From positions 58,935,451-58,999,450 of the forward strand of contig OY998178.1 of NCBI GenBank assembly GCA_963921935.1: a DNA stretch of 64,000 bases, given 5' to 3'. A model generated the notes under the pieces. That model searched no databases, had not been told where the DNA came from, and worked only from the letters and a program-made list of their open reading frames with translations. The first letter of the stretch is position 1; each line of letters opens with the position of its first letter. The translations under genes and the position numbers were made by a program. This document shows, piece by piece, positions 11,222 through 20,387 of the stretch. The stretch is from Galeruca laticollis. Taxonomy: Eukaryota > Arthropoda > Insecta > Coleoptera > Chrysomelidae.

Positions 11222-11309
11222 AATTGTCAATTTTTTAGAATTTTCAATCACTTGAATTATATTGTGGAATTAACTAGAAACCTTGAGTTTCATTTAAAAA
11301 CACTATTAC

Positions 11310-12022
11310 GTGTATTACATAAGAATAAATTTAAATCATACACAATTCACTTATTGCAAGAATTAAGTCAAGATGACTTCGATCGTAGATTAGAGTTTAC
11401 TGAGTTAATGATGGATAAAATTGAAAATTATGAAAATTTCGTTCACAGAATATGTTTTTCCGATGAAGCAACCTTCACAATATGTGGGAGTGTGAATGGA
11501 CATAATCGAGATAAGGTACTGGAGTGACAAAAATCATCACTGAATGCGTGAAAACCATACTCAAAGACGACAAAAATTAAATGTATGGTCAGGTATAGTA
11601 GGTACTCCGTTAATTGGGCCATTTTTTATCGAAAGAAATTTAACGTCAGATAGTTACGAAATGCTATTTAGAAATGAAATTGTACCTATACTCAGAAACT
11701 TGTTTGCAGCCAATTTTGTTATAAATGTTCGGCGTAATTTAGAAAGATATTTCCCGGACCATGGATTGGTAGACGAGGTAGAATTTAATGGCCTCCACCT
11801 TCACCTGATTTCAATCCTAAAGATTATTTTTATTGGGGATACTTGAAAAATTCAGTTTACAAAACTAAACCAGCAAGTCTTGCAGAGGTAAGGCAACGAA
11901 TTATCGATGAATCTTTATTAATATCTAGACGATCATGGAGAAATGTAGTAGAAGCATTCTACCATCGATTAGGGTACTGTCAACTCACAAATGGATCACA
12001 TTTTGAGCACTTGATAAAATAA
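11310..12022 (+). pseudogene. mariner A transposase, DDE part
   Basis: Resumes as VLHKNKFKSYTIHLLQELSQ, then ICFSDEATFTICGSVNGHN, the first catalytic Asp block of the family. After a frame change it reads QKLNVWSGIVGTPLIGPFFI. The second Asp block (usually Q-D-G-A-P-x-H) is missing through an internal deletion near 11.70 kb. The tail resembles PDFNPKDYFYWGYLKNSVYK and ends with NGSHFEHLIK and TAA. Inactive. Confidence 0.82.
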
Positions 12023-12406
12023 CCATTATGTTAAAAATGTAATCTTTCAATTGTTACGTTTTAATGTAGTTGAAAATAGTATGTATTAAAAAATGTATTG
12101 AGAGAAGTAGGCGTTGCCAGATTTCTGTTTTATGTATTTAAGACCTTCCAGACTACATAAAATCATGTGTTACGTATGGTTGAACTCGTATTGAATAGGA
12201 GATTCCAATAATGACTGAATATACAGGGTAATGAATTTGAAAAACCAAAGTGATTAATAATATAAGAGAAACAGCAAATCTGGCAACATTGCAAATATGA
12301 AATCTGGAATCTACGTATCCCAAAATAGGTGCACCCCAAATTTTGAACAATTAGGACCAGCAATTTAGGAGATACTTGGCCGTTTCCAGACTTTTGGGCC
12401 ATTCCG

Positions 12407-12639
12407 TATAATAAATACATGGAATACAGACGGTATAAAGATGTATATTGACGTTCATAGTTCTAAGTTACATGTATATTTTATATTACATCTATATAAA
12501 AAGCGTTCTTCTATAAAATATTGCGGGCAGACGGACGGACACCAGAAGCCAGAATATATAAGACTTCCATTTTTTGTATCTGACTCGTGTTTTGAAGTCA
12601 AGAATGGAGAAGCTATATGGAGAAGAAAGGTATAAGTTA
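12407..12639. other. Right flank of the composite insert, no gene recognised
   Basis: Sequence between the mariner A right TIR and the right CTAAATGG copy. Open frames here have no recognised domain. Confidence 0.45.
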
Positions 12640-13180
12640 CTAAATGGAAAGATGAACGTGACGTGCGCATGCTAAGCGCTGTACATAAACATGATATGCG
12701 AGAAATTTGTACAAAGCCCGGAGTTCCGAAGAAAAAACCAGTGAGTTCCAACAAGTACATGAGCGGTATTGATCGCTCAGATCAAATGATGAGCAATTAT
12801 TACTCCGAGAAAAACTATAAGATGGTGAGGCAATATTTTTTCCATTTACTAGATATTTCGCTGTGGAACGCATATTATCTAAACAAGAAATTCAATGATA
12901 ACAAAATGAAATTTTTATCCTTCAGAGAAATGATTATCAAAAGCCTAGTTGAAGGAAATGCAAATGAACACAAAACTGCAAAACTCCATTAGACCCAACG
13001 GAATCCTTCCATTACCTAGAACCCATCTCCAAATAACAAAAATTCAACACACTCCAAACGCTGTCAATAATGTTCTAAGAACAAAATAAAAAATAGGACC
13101 AGATACCAATGTCCCAAGTGCAATGGATGTCCAGGTTTATGCATTAAGCCATGTTTTAAGCAATGCCACACAGATTAGAA
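12640..13180 (+). pseudogene. piggyBac transposase, 3' half with Cys-rich domain
   Basis: Starts exactly where the 5' half stopped: KWKDERDVRMLSAVHKHD. The diagnostic MSGIDRSDQMMSNYY and FFHLLDISLWNAYYLNKK blocks follow, as in piggyBac transposases (family: G-x-D-x-x-D...F-F-H-L-L-D). After an in-frame TAG at 12990 and a frameshift come LDPTESFHYLEPIS and the terminal cysteine-rich zinc-binding domain YQCPKCNGCPGLCIKPCF (C-x2-C-x2-C...C-x3-C), stop near 13180. The first half is at 3390-4398. Confidence 0.88.
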
Positions 13181-13249
13181 ATATCACATATATTTCTCTG
13201 TATTTGTTGTGAAATAAATATACTGGAATCGCTCTATTGTAAAATAATC

Positions 13250-13345
13250 AATCGAATGTTGAAGTATGTATCAATGTGTCAAAGTCTTCATGTTATTATA
13301 GATAGGTTAGCATTATTTTAAATATTTCGTTAGGGAAACCGCAGA
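13250..13345. repeat. Dispersed repeat shared with 35330-35430
   Basis: CAATCGAATGTTGAAG, TGTTATTATAGATA and ATTAGGGAAACC-like blocks occur in the same order at 35.33-35.43 kb (there CAATCGACTGTTGAAG and CATTAGGGAAACC). It lies just past the piggyBac stop, so it could be piggyBac 3' sequence with a relic at 35.3 kb. Confidence 0.5.
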
Positions 13346-13531
13346 ACAGTACCGGTTTGTAATAATACCTTTGAGATGAGTGGACGTTCGCAAAAAAATA
13401 AGTTTTCTTAGAATCTCTTAGAAAATTTTACTCCACATAGGTACTTAAAAGTGTCCTCTAACTGTATATTTTTTATATAACCTGCAGCACTAAATTTTGA
13501 ATAACTGACTGTTAAAGATTGTATATAACAT

Positions 13532-13804
13532 GTAACCCTTTTCTGGCCGACGTTGATGCGATCATTAATGGAAAGTATAACAATGTATCTATAAAAAAAC
13601 TATGACAAGCGGTATTCGTTTAATTGAAGAAGTCGTTTTTTTAACAAATGAAATATTTATTAATTAATATTTAACCATAACAAATATAAGAAACGTCATA
13701 CATTATATTCTTTGAAAAAAAATAACAATAATTACAGTGACTTTATACAAGATATAGGCGACAGTTGCGTATAATCTTCGCCCATCCGGCATTAACAGGT
13801 TAAT
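13532..13804. mobile_element. Possible TTAA-type MITE
   Basis: The left end GTAACCCTTTTCTGGCCGA and the reverse-complemented right end TTAACCTGTTAATGCCGGA are weakly inverted; a third similar end lies at 15111. TTAA is intact only on the right. Tentative. Confidence 0.3.
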
Positions 13805-15239
13805 TTTAGTTTGTTTACATATGATTAAATGCAACTAAATATCCATTTTTGAAAGAGTTTTACCACTTTTAAGATAGTTTTGAATGTGTAATTTCAAAGA
13901 TAAGCCCTTTTATAAGGTGTATCAGAAAAAATGGTTGGTAAAAGTGCACCGATGTTATTGAAAATCAAGGATGTAATGTTCTGTTTCAATTAAAATTATG
14001 AATTTATAATCTTTGGATGTAGGTACCTATTTATCATCTGATAAATTTATAAGGTAAGCTCTTAAATTTTGTATTATTAGGTTGTCAAGCTAAACAAATA
14101 GAAACTACAATAAGTTGTAATGCGTTATGTAGGTATATGTACTAGTGCAGCAAATATGCTCTGTGCCAAAATGAAGCGCCAGACATCTTGACAAAAGCAG
14201 AGCATAAAATAAAAGGTTTGAAACTAAAACTAAGTTTTCTGAACTCCGGATGCTGTATCGAAACATACCGAAATTTCTCAAAAAATGATTAAAAATTCAG
14301 TATATCTGGATTTATAGCACACGCTGTACTGGCTCTGGTGAGCTAAAAATTCTTTTGTGAGATGCCCTGAACATTATACAATCATTGGTCACTTCTATAC
14401 ACAGAAAGTGGCCGAAGACAACGATGACAGCATTTATTTCTAAAAATCATTTTTTCTTGTTTTTCTCACTGAACAACGTAAAAATAACAAAAAAATCCAC
14501 CTACCTTTTAATATCCAATTACAACCTCTTACTTAAAAAATATCTTTTTTTACTTTTACATATTTTTTGCAAAGTTAAAATTAAATTATACATTTCACCT
14601 AAGTAGTTAGTATGTACTGAATGTGGAACAAGTAGAAGGTTGTACGTGCATATTAAAACATAGTGCTCCATTACGAATAACTATTCATGATTAAAGTTTT
14701 CGATTTTGTCACAAATACTTTACTCTTGTACCAAATTCATACTTTTTGACAAAACTCGTATACGAATGAAAAAAATTGACATCTGATAATTGCGTTTCAC
14801 GTTGTTATGGACTATGCAGAACTTTTATAAGAAATAAAATTTTTCCGTAACGTTAGAAAAGTTTCTCATATGTTGCCAACTATTTCAGACGTACTGTATA
14901 ATAAATAAACACAAGGGGTTGTTATTTGTAAAATCACAAGTGAAAACGGGTTATAATAATAATTATAGTTCCAAGACAATAATAATAATAATATATATAT
15001 ATGTCTTTAGTACACAACGTTTATAAATAGCACTATAAACATCAAATGTTGCAGGGAAACTTTCAAAACTGGCGTAAGAACACAATAGAAACAAATTGTA
15101 AATAAACATTTAGCCTGTTAATGGAGGCCGATACCACTTGATAATGAAAACCAATGAAAAAGCGGACCATCTATTGTCGCCACTATCCTGTTTAGTCACT
15201 GTGACACAGGAAGTATTCTAATTTTGTTATATCTTTAGG
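13805..15239. other. AT-rich stretch, no gene recognised
   Basis: No domain, no clear terminal repeat. Contains a short (AAT)n/(AT)n run at about 14978-15002. Confidence 0.5.
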
Positions 15240-15241
15240 TA

Positions 15242-15410
15242 CAGTTGAATTATTGGATCTTTACCCGTGCGTCATTAATATCTGATAAAATAACCGACAT
15301 AATTATTAAGTGGCATCTCTTTCTATTAATTGTGAAGAACAGAACAAAATAATTTGACATTTGTTATCAGATATTAATGACGCACGGGTAAAGATCCAAT
15401 AATTCAACTG
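15242..15410. mobile_element. 169-bp palindromic MITE (TA flanks)
   Basis: Arms of about 48 bp start CAGTTGAATTATTGGATC and run through TTTACCCGTGCGTCATTAA. TA lies directly outside both ends, as in mariner-type MITEs. The same family occurs at 31183-31359. Confidence 0.85.
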
Positions 15411-15699
15411 TATGTAAAGTAGACGTGCAATTCTAGTCCACAATATTAGTTTTTCGAATTAAAAAAACAGACATTATGCGTACATATTGTAAACAACCCA
15501 TTTTGACACTGTTTTGAAGGACGTAAGTAACAATCACCAAAAGGATATCGATTGCCCTGGAGGACGGGTTATAAGTCAACTTACCACCCTTGGGTGGTAA
15601 TAGTTTTACTTAAGAAACACCCTATATCCATAAAGTCTCAACTACAAACATAAAAATGGAGTAATATTAAGTGATATGAATATTAATAGTACAATTATG

Positions 15700-16600
15700 A
15701 ACATGATTTACAAAATTTGGATGTTTTCTCGTTTTTTCTTAACGTGTGTGGAATGTTCTGGCTCCGTGATTTTTCTATCTCTAACCAAGTTTTCTGTTAC
15801 TCTTGAAGTACTGCAGGAGACTTCTGGCTTCGTTATATTGTATAAAATTTTGTTTGCAACTTCCTTTCTATTGATGACGCTCTCCAATAAGAGCTGAGAG
15901 ATTAACTCCAGCATTCGCTAATAAAGTAACGGACGTTCTTCTACGGAGGGTGTCCAGTATACTTCTCAAAGTTCAGAAATTTAGCAAATTTACTTGGAAT
16001 TGAAGAAATCGAGTTTTTCCCGACAGGCTGGTTTGGCCACTTTCCACCTTAATATCGCATGAAGAAGTGAGGATTAAAATATGTCATGTGGGATCTTATA
16101 TCAATGTAATTTTGAAATTACAATCCTTCTCATCTTCACTTCACTGTAAATTTACGTGCTATTCCATTTTTGTAATCAGGAATAGTAATAATTATGAGTT
16201 CGTGCCTTAATTCAACATTGTCCATTTTCATTGCACAGTGTCATCAGAACGACGCGCTCCAGCAATTCCCATTATAATTACAGTCTTCATCATTAAATAA
16301 ATGTCATCGGGGGCTTCAAACAGAAAATTTTTCATATCTTCCCTGTAAAACACATTAGATTTTTTGAGTTTATACGGGTGATTTCTTCTTTTTAAAAATG
16401 CTCGAAGTTTAGGATACTTGGAAATATCTATTTTTTCCTCTATAAAAAGGATGGACTTCAAAATGGAATATTCACACCATAAGCTTGATGGAGATTTTAA
16501 TACAGCAGATTTTTCGTGAAAGTACGCCAAAAGCACGGTTTCTGAAACTGCAGTAGGAGTCTTTGTTTGGAGCCCTTTCTTGAGGTATTGATATTTGCTG
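15700..16600 (-). pseudogene. Tyrosine recombinase (KIAA1958/Crypton-like), decayed copy 1
   Basis: The N-terminal part reads LLAYFHEK, SSLWCEYSILKS, DISKYPKLRAFLKRR and IMGIAGARRSDD, the core-binding domain plus first catalytic Arg box of the tyrosine recombinases found in Crypton-like elements and KIAA1958-type proteins. Further down the minus strand, after frameshifts, come IPSKFAKFLNFEKYTGH, SVTLLANAGVNLSAL and a GWRASS-like piece, the C-terminal catalytic boxes. At least three frame breaks. Not functional. Confidence 0.72.
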
Positions 16601-16859
16601 ATTCTTATATATCTATTTGGCTATTATACAAATGAATAATTTCAATTTCTCTCAAATAGACTCTCAGCTTGACGTTGTTGATAAAATAAAAATCTTATGG
16701 ACGCGAAAAAGTATTGAATTAAATTAATAAAAATCCAAGAATAAATTAGTAGAGAATAGTATATTATGACATGAGGAGAATAAGTAATACTTTATGTGCT
16801 GAGTATGGAAAGTTTGTCTGATGAACGTAGTGAGTCAGACAATCCATACGAAGCACATA

Positions 16860-16942
16860 CACTTAAATTATTGACCTTTACCCTGACGTCATTAATATCT
16901 GACAACATAACCGACCGGGTAAAGGTCAATAATTTTAAAGTG
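16860..16942. mobile_element. 83-bp miniature MITE
   Basis: Arms CACTTAAATTATTGACC...TTTACCC are inverted at the right end and TA flanks both sides. The centre GTCATTAATATCTGA is shared with the 169/177-bp MITEs at 15242 and 31183, so it looks like a shortened relative. Confidence 0.7.
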
Positions 16943-18205
16943 TATTTTATTCTCCGAATATCATATACTATTTTTTCTTCAAACGTACATAATTTTATTT
17001 GAGATAAAACAATAAAAGGAAACGAATTTTTTAATAAAGATAACAAGATTGAATCTTTAAGTTATTTCACTGTAAATTCCCTATTTGGTATCGTTCTCAT
17101 GGATAGTAAATTTTATGGTCCCGGTATAAGCAATGGAATTTTAAAAGCAGTTCACTCCCGAAAAGTGGTCATGAGTTGTATTGATATTGCAAGAAGTGGA
17201 GGATTCTTAAATGATGCAATTCTTCATAATTATACTTTTACTATAAATATTACAAATAAATAATAAATACAATTGTAGATACCAATAAATAATCAATGTG
17301 TATTGTCTAAATATTCGTCTATTAAATGACTTAATGAGCAATGCTCAAAGCCAATAAATAAAACGAAGAAAAAAACTCATAGTACTATAATGTGTTTATA
17401 CGCCTACGAGTATAAGTACTTATATTCCTAGTCAATTAGATATTTGCACCTTGCCATTGTTCAAAATAAATGCCATTGAAAAGGATTGTTCACTGATCAT
17501 ATTACAATTTCTATATTTTGGATGAAAAATGTGGGGGCCCTTGGGCACCAATCCCCAAGTGCCCTTATACCCGGTGTTCAATCTACTGTTATATAAAAGG
17601 ATCACTTAATAAAAATCTGCTAACATTACTTTTTAATCCATTTATTTTGTAGTAAAAAAAAATCAAAAATATTTAGTTAGTTTACATACATAGTTATTAT
17701 AAAACATTGAATACATAAACAAAAAAACAACGATTAAACGAAAGGCTTAAGGGAACCAAAACAATAAGAATCCATAAAGCCTTCATTAAGTCTAAAATGT
17801 GTTTAAGAAAATTAATTCTGCTACAATCCAAAAGAATCAAAATCTTTTCGGGCAGGGATGAGTGTTTAGTATCATCTCAAAAGAAGTTTTGTCACTCAAA
17901 AATTAAAATCGTTAAATATTTAGATGGAAAAATAAAAATGTCTATAAAAAAAATTGTAGTTTTGAACTCAATATTTGAACCATTAAAATGAGATGGGCTA
18001 TCCCATTTTCTACATATTCCTACCATATATTAATCCTATTAACTTGGACCCATCATATATTTGTTTCATATTTTTTTCAAAAGAAATATATTAAAAGGAT
18101 GGTTTTCAATAGTACATTACAAAATTAGTTCATAATGTAAGGGACTATAGTAGGAGTGATATTGGTGAAAACGAATGCCATAATCCCACATTATGGACGA
18201 TATTT
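16943..18205. other. Unassigned AT-rich stretch
   Basis: No convincing coding region. A short open frame at 17797-17991 is basic (K/R-rich) but matches no family I can name. Confidence 0.45.
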
Positions 18206-19335
18206 TATAGGCGACTAGCGTTTTAATTTAATAATCCTGGCAGGATTATTAAAAATAAATATTCTAATTACTTTCATGAAAAAATATTAAACTGTTCAAA
18301 AGCAATCGTTGAATGATCAGGTGTGGTTATGTTGACAACGACGTCAAACAATTTAATCAATTCAACAAAAAATGAATTCTGGAGAAAATACTAATTTAAC
18401 CCACGAAATTCTTAACAAAACTGAACAAGCTGAATTGTCTTATTCCTAAGAAATCTGAATTTGCTTATAAGAAAGAACTTGACAAATTTTTCGAATGGAT
18501 GAGATTCGATAATGCGGAAATTGTTAATGAACAAGTTTTATTGTCGTATTTTCTCGAGCAGGTACGTACTTAAATTGATGTTTCATTGTTGTTAAGATAT
18601 GTTAAATCTATCTTTCTCTATTAGTCGAAAAATTACAAAACTTCTTCATTATGGTGCATCTATTCGAAGTTGAAGTGTGTGGATGACGTTAAATAAGAGG
18701 GCTCTGTATTTGTAGTTTTTATAAAAGATACAAAAACTCATAGGCCTATGACATTTATAATCATAAATGACGATGACCATTCCTTAAATTATATAGATGT
18801 CAATAAAAACTATATCAAATTGTGACCAAAACACGTCAAAATTCAAAAGTTCTTATTTTACGGTTCAAATAAATGTAGTTTTAACCCTATAGGAATTAAT
18901 ACTTTCGGACAAATTCCACGTCATATTGCTAAATATTTAAAACTTCCCAACGCCGATGAATTTACAGGAAATTCTTTTGGCAGAACATCTGCCACAATTT
19001 TGGCGGATTGTGGTGCCGATATTCGAACTCTAAAAAGAAAGGGCAATTGGAAAAGTGATGCTGTTGCCGAAGGATATGTTGTAGATTCCCGATCAAATAA
19101 AAATAAAATTGCCAAGACGCTGGGTTCTGTCACGAATAGAATTGAGATGTACAATAATTACAATATTATTAAATATTATTGTTTCCTGTTTAGTTAATAA
19201 ATAAGTACTCACAGTTATGTGTCATAAAGTGCACATTCTAGCACAATATTATGGCACGGATGCTTCAAAGTGACGGATTATAAACGATTTTGACACTCAT
19301 AATGACAGCATTCTAATACTAGTCGCCTATAAAAG
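18206..19335 (+). mobile_element. Tyrosine-recombinase element with short inverted flanks
   Basis: TATAGGCGACTAG begins at about 18208 and its inverse CTAGTCGCCTATA ends at about 19335, enclosing a recombinase pseudogene. Cryptons usually lack TIRs, so the pair may be a coincidence or an unusual terminus. A near-perfect 25-bp palindrome with a 1-nt centre lies at 18226-18250. Confidence 0.4.
18370..19196 (+). pseudogene. Tyrosine recombinase (KIAA1958/Crypton-like), decayed copy 2
   Basis: N-terminal SEFAYKKELDKFFEWMRFDN and VLLSYFLEQ match the core-binding domain. A 63-bp intron (18562-18624, CAG|GTACGT...TTAG) follows and the reading resumes KNYKTSSLWCIYSKLK. The middle with the first catalytic Arg is deleted. 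The C-terminal part reads QIPRHIAKYLKLPNADEF, TGNSFGRTSATILAD, TLKRKGNWKSDAVAEGYV. In the family the second box is usually T-G-H-S-F-R-R-T-S-A; here His is Asn and the first Arg is Gly, while the Trp and the nucleophile Tyr remain. Several stops. Confidence 0.8.
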
Positions 19336-19479
19336 TAATTTTTTATTAGTGTCAACCTGACATGCTTAATTCAATTAATTGTATATATGTTTGAGTTGAT
19401 TTTAAAAGTATTCTACTTTTAATTTTGCTGGTAACCAAAGTTATATCGAAACGTTAAATATATTATTGTTAATGATATA

Positions 19480-20061
19480 CAGAGTGATCCATTAGTGCGA
19501 GGAAGTCCAATATCTCGTTTATCAAGTCGTAGCAAACGCAACATTGCATATTTGTGAAATAATTTGAGCTCTGTTTACTCCTGACATTTCACAGAGATAT
19601 ATATTTTTTAAATAGCAGGGTAGGTATGTTTTAACATCAACATAATTAGTTTAAGATTCAGATGTCACTAAATGTTCTATTAAAAAAATTAAGTTCGTTT
19701 TCTTAAAATTTGGTGACTTTGTGCCTTTGTATCACTTATCTTTGTTACTATAAAAAAATAAAAATAAAATTTAGGTAGATGTTTCTGATGATATAATTTC
19801 TCATAAAATGTCATAATTCGCAATAAATGCCAATTCAATAAATTTTGGTAATGTAATGTTTTTCCTATGTTAATGGCACTGGCAGAGCGAACAGACCGGG
19901 TGACATGTAAATCGTTGTACTGATTAGGATAATGTAAAAATATACTTACCATGCCATTTCAAAAAAATATCTGCAAGATTCCAAGATTAACCAACTTCTG
20001 TTTAAAACATTTTCATGATATATCTTTAGGCGAGATATTGGATTTTCTTGCACTGAAGGTA
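19480..20061. mobile_element. Candidate mariner-type MITE, ~580 bp
   Basis: The left end contains AGTGCGAGGAAGTCCAATATCTCG-like sequence and the right end its inverse (AGTGCAAGAAAATCCAATAT on the other strand). The right tip is shorter by about 10 bp. It lies 130 bp downstream of the stop codon of the large minus-strand gene. Confidence 0.45.
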
Positions 20062-20190
20062 TGCATAAAAATGAATTTTTTTTTTGGAATAAAAAACTAA
20101 CTTTACGACTGTGACACATCTAAATTTTAAGTTGAGTTTTCTATGTAAGCGTGTCTGGTATGGGATCAGCGGCTTAATTTTGTAGATGAT

Positions 20191-20387
20191 TTAAATAACG
20201 TTTCGTGCTTTTCTCAAAACATTGTGGACTTTGGCCTTTACCATTTCAGGAGTTCTCCCACATAAAACTGGATTCTCGTCAATGAGAAGTTTACATGCCT
20301 TCAACGAAGGAAGCGTGCCATTATTATAAGACATGCTGAATCTTTCTTTCAAAAGTTTTTCTTCTTCATTAGTCCAGCGCCTTCGAA
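20191..20387 (-). CDS. Exon 6 (last) of the recombinase-like gene (second Myb/SANT-like repeat)
   Basis: 197 bp, residues 818-882 plus TAA. VRRRWTNEEEKLLKERFSMS...GRTPEMVKAKVHNVLRK is a second Myb/SANT-like repeat. Acceptor TTTTTCAG. No clear AATAAA follows before the MITE at 20061. Confidence 0.8.

Larger units (their letters stand above)
9043..11304. mobile_element. Penelope-like element arranged as a 2.2 kb perfect palindrome
   Basis: 9089-10183 and 10210-11304 are inverted copies with symmetry sum 20393 and no indel that I can find. The 26-nt spacer is 10184-10209. Each arm carries a 5'-truncated Penelope-like ORF ending in a GIY-YIG domain, plus the family's 3' tail. Outside the left arm, 9043-9088 (CTGTCTCGACCCTTACTTCG...) is extra family sequence, also found at 26.22-26.26 kb. 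The unit interrupts the mariner A transposase. Confidence 0.85.
8309..12406 (+). mobile_element. mariner-superfamily element A with long TIRs, interrupted
   Basis: TIRs of about 275-280 bp (8309-8583 and 12127-12406) align end to end as inverted copies and share GCCCAAAAGTCTG and GTCTGGAAGGTCTTAAATAC. TA flanks both ends. The interior is a broken IS630/Tc1-mariner transposase (8757-9005 and 11310-12022) split by a Penelope palindrome. It sits near the right end of the 8.2 kb composite. Confidence 0.85.
4399..12639. mobile_element. 8.2 kb composite insertion inside piggyBac
   Basis: Everything between the two CTAAATGG copies is foreign to the piggyBac frame. It comprises a THAP mini-gene, a Penelope-derived palindrome, a 1.9 kb TIR element and a mariner with its own nested Penelope palindrome. 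Without the later nested elements, about 2.1 kb of core remains. An 8-bp duplication is typical of P and hAT elements, and a THAP domain is the hallmark of P-element transposases, so a non-autonomous P-like element is the best guess. The termini show no convincing inverted repeat beyond TAAYTT, so the class is unproven. Confidence 0.6.

Noticed and set aside
12153..12420. Minus-strand frames at the mariner A right end
   Set aside because: They lie within the 280-bp TIR and have no protein-family match.
17797..17991. Basic 64-codon frame that slightly resembles a THAP-associated coiled coil
   Set aside because: Too short and no THAP domain or splice partner nearby.
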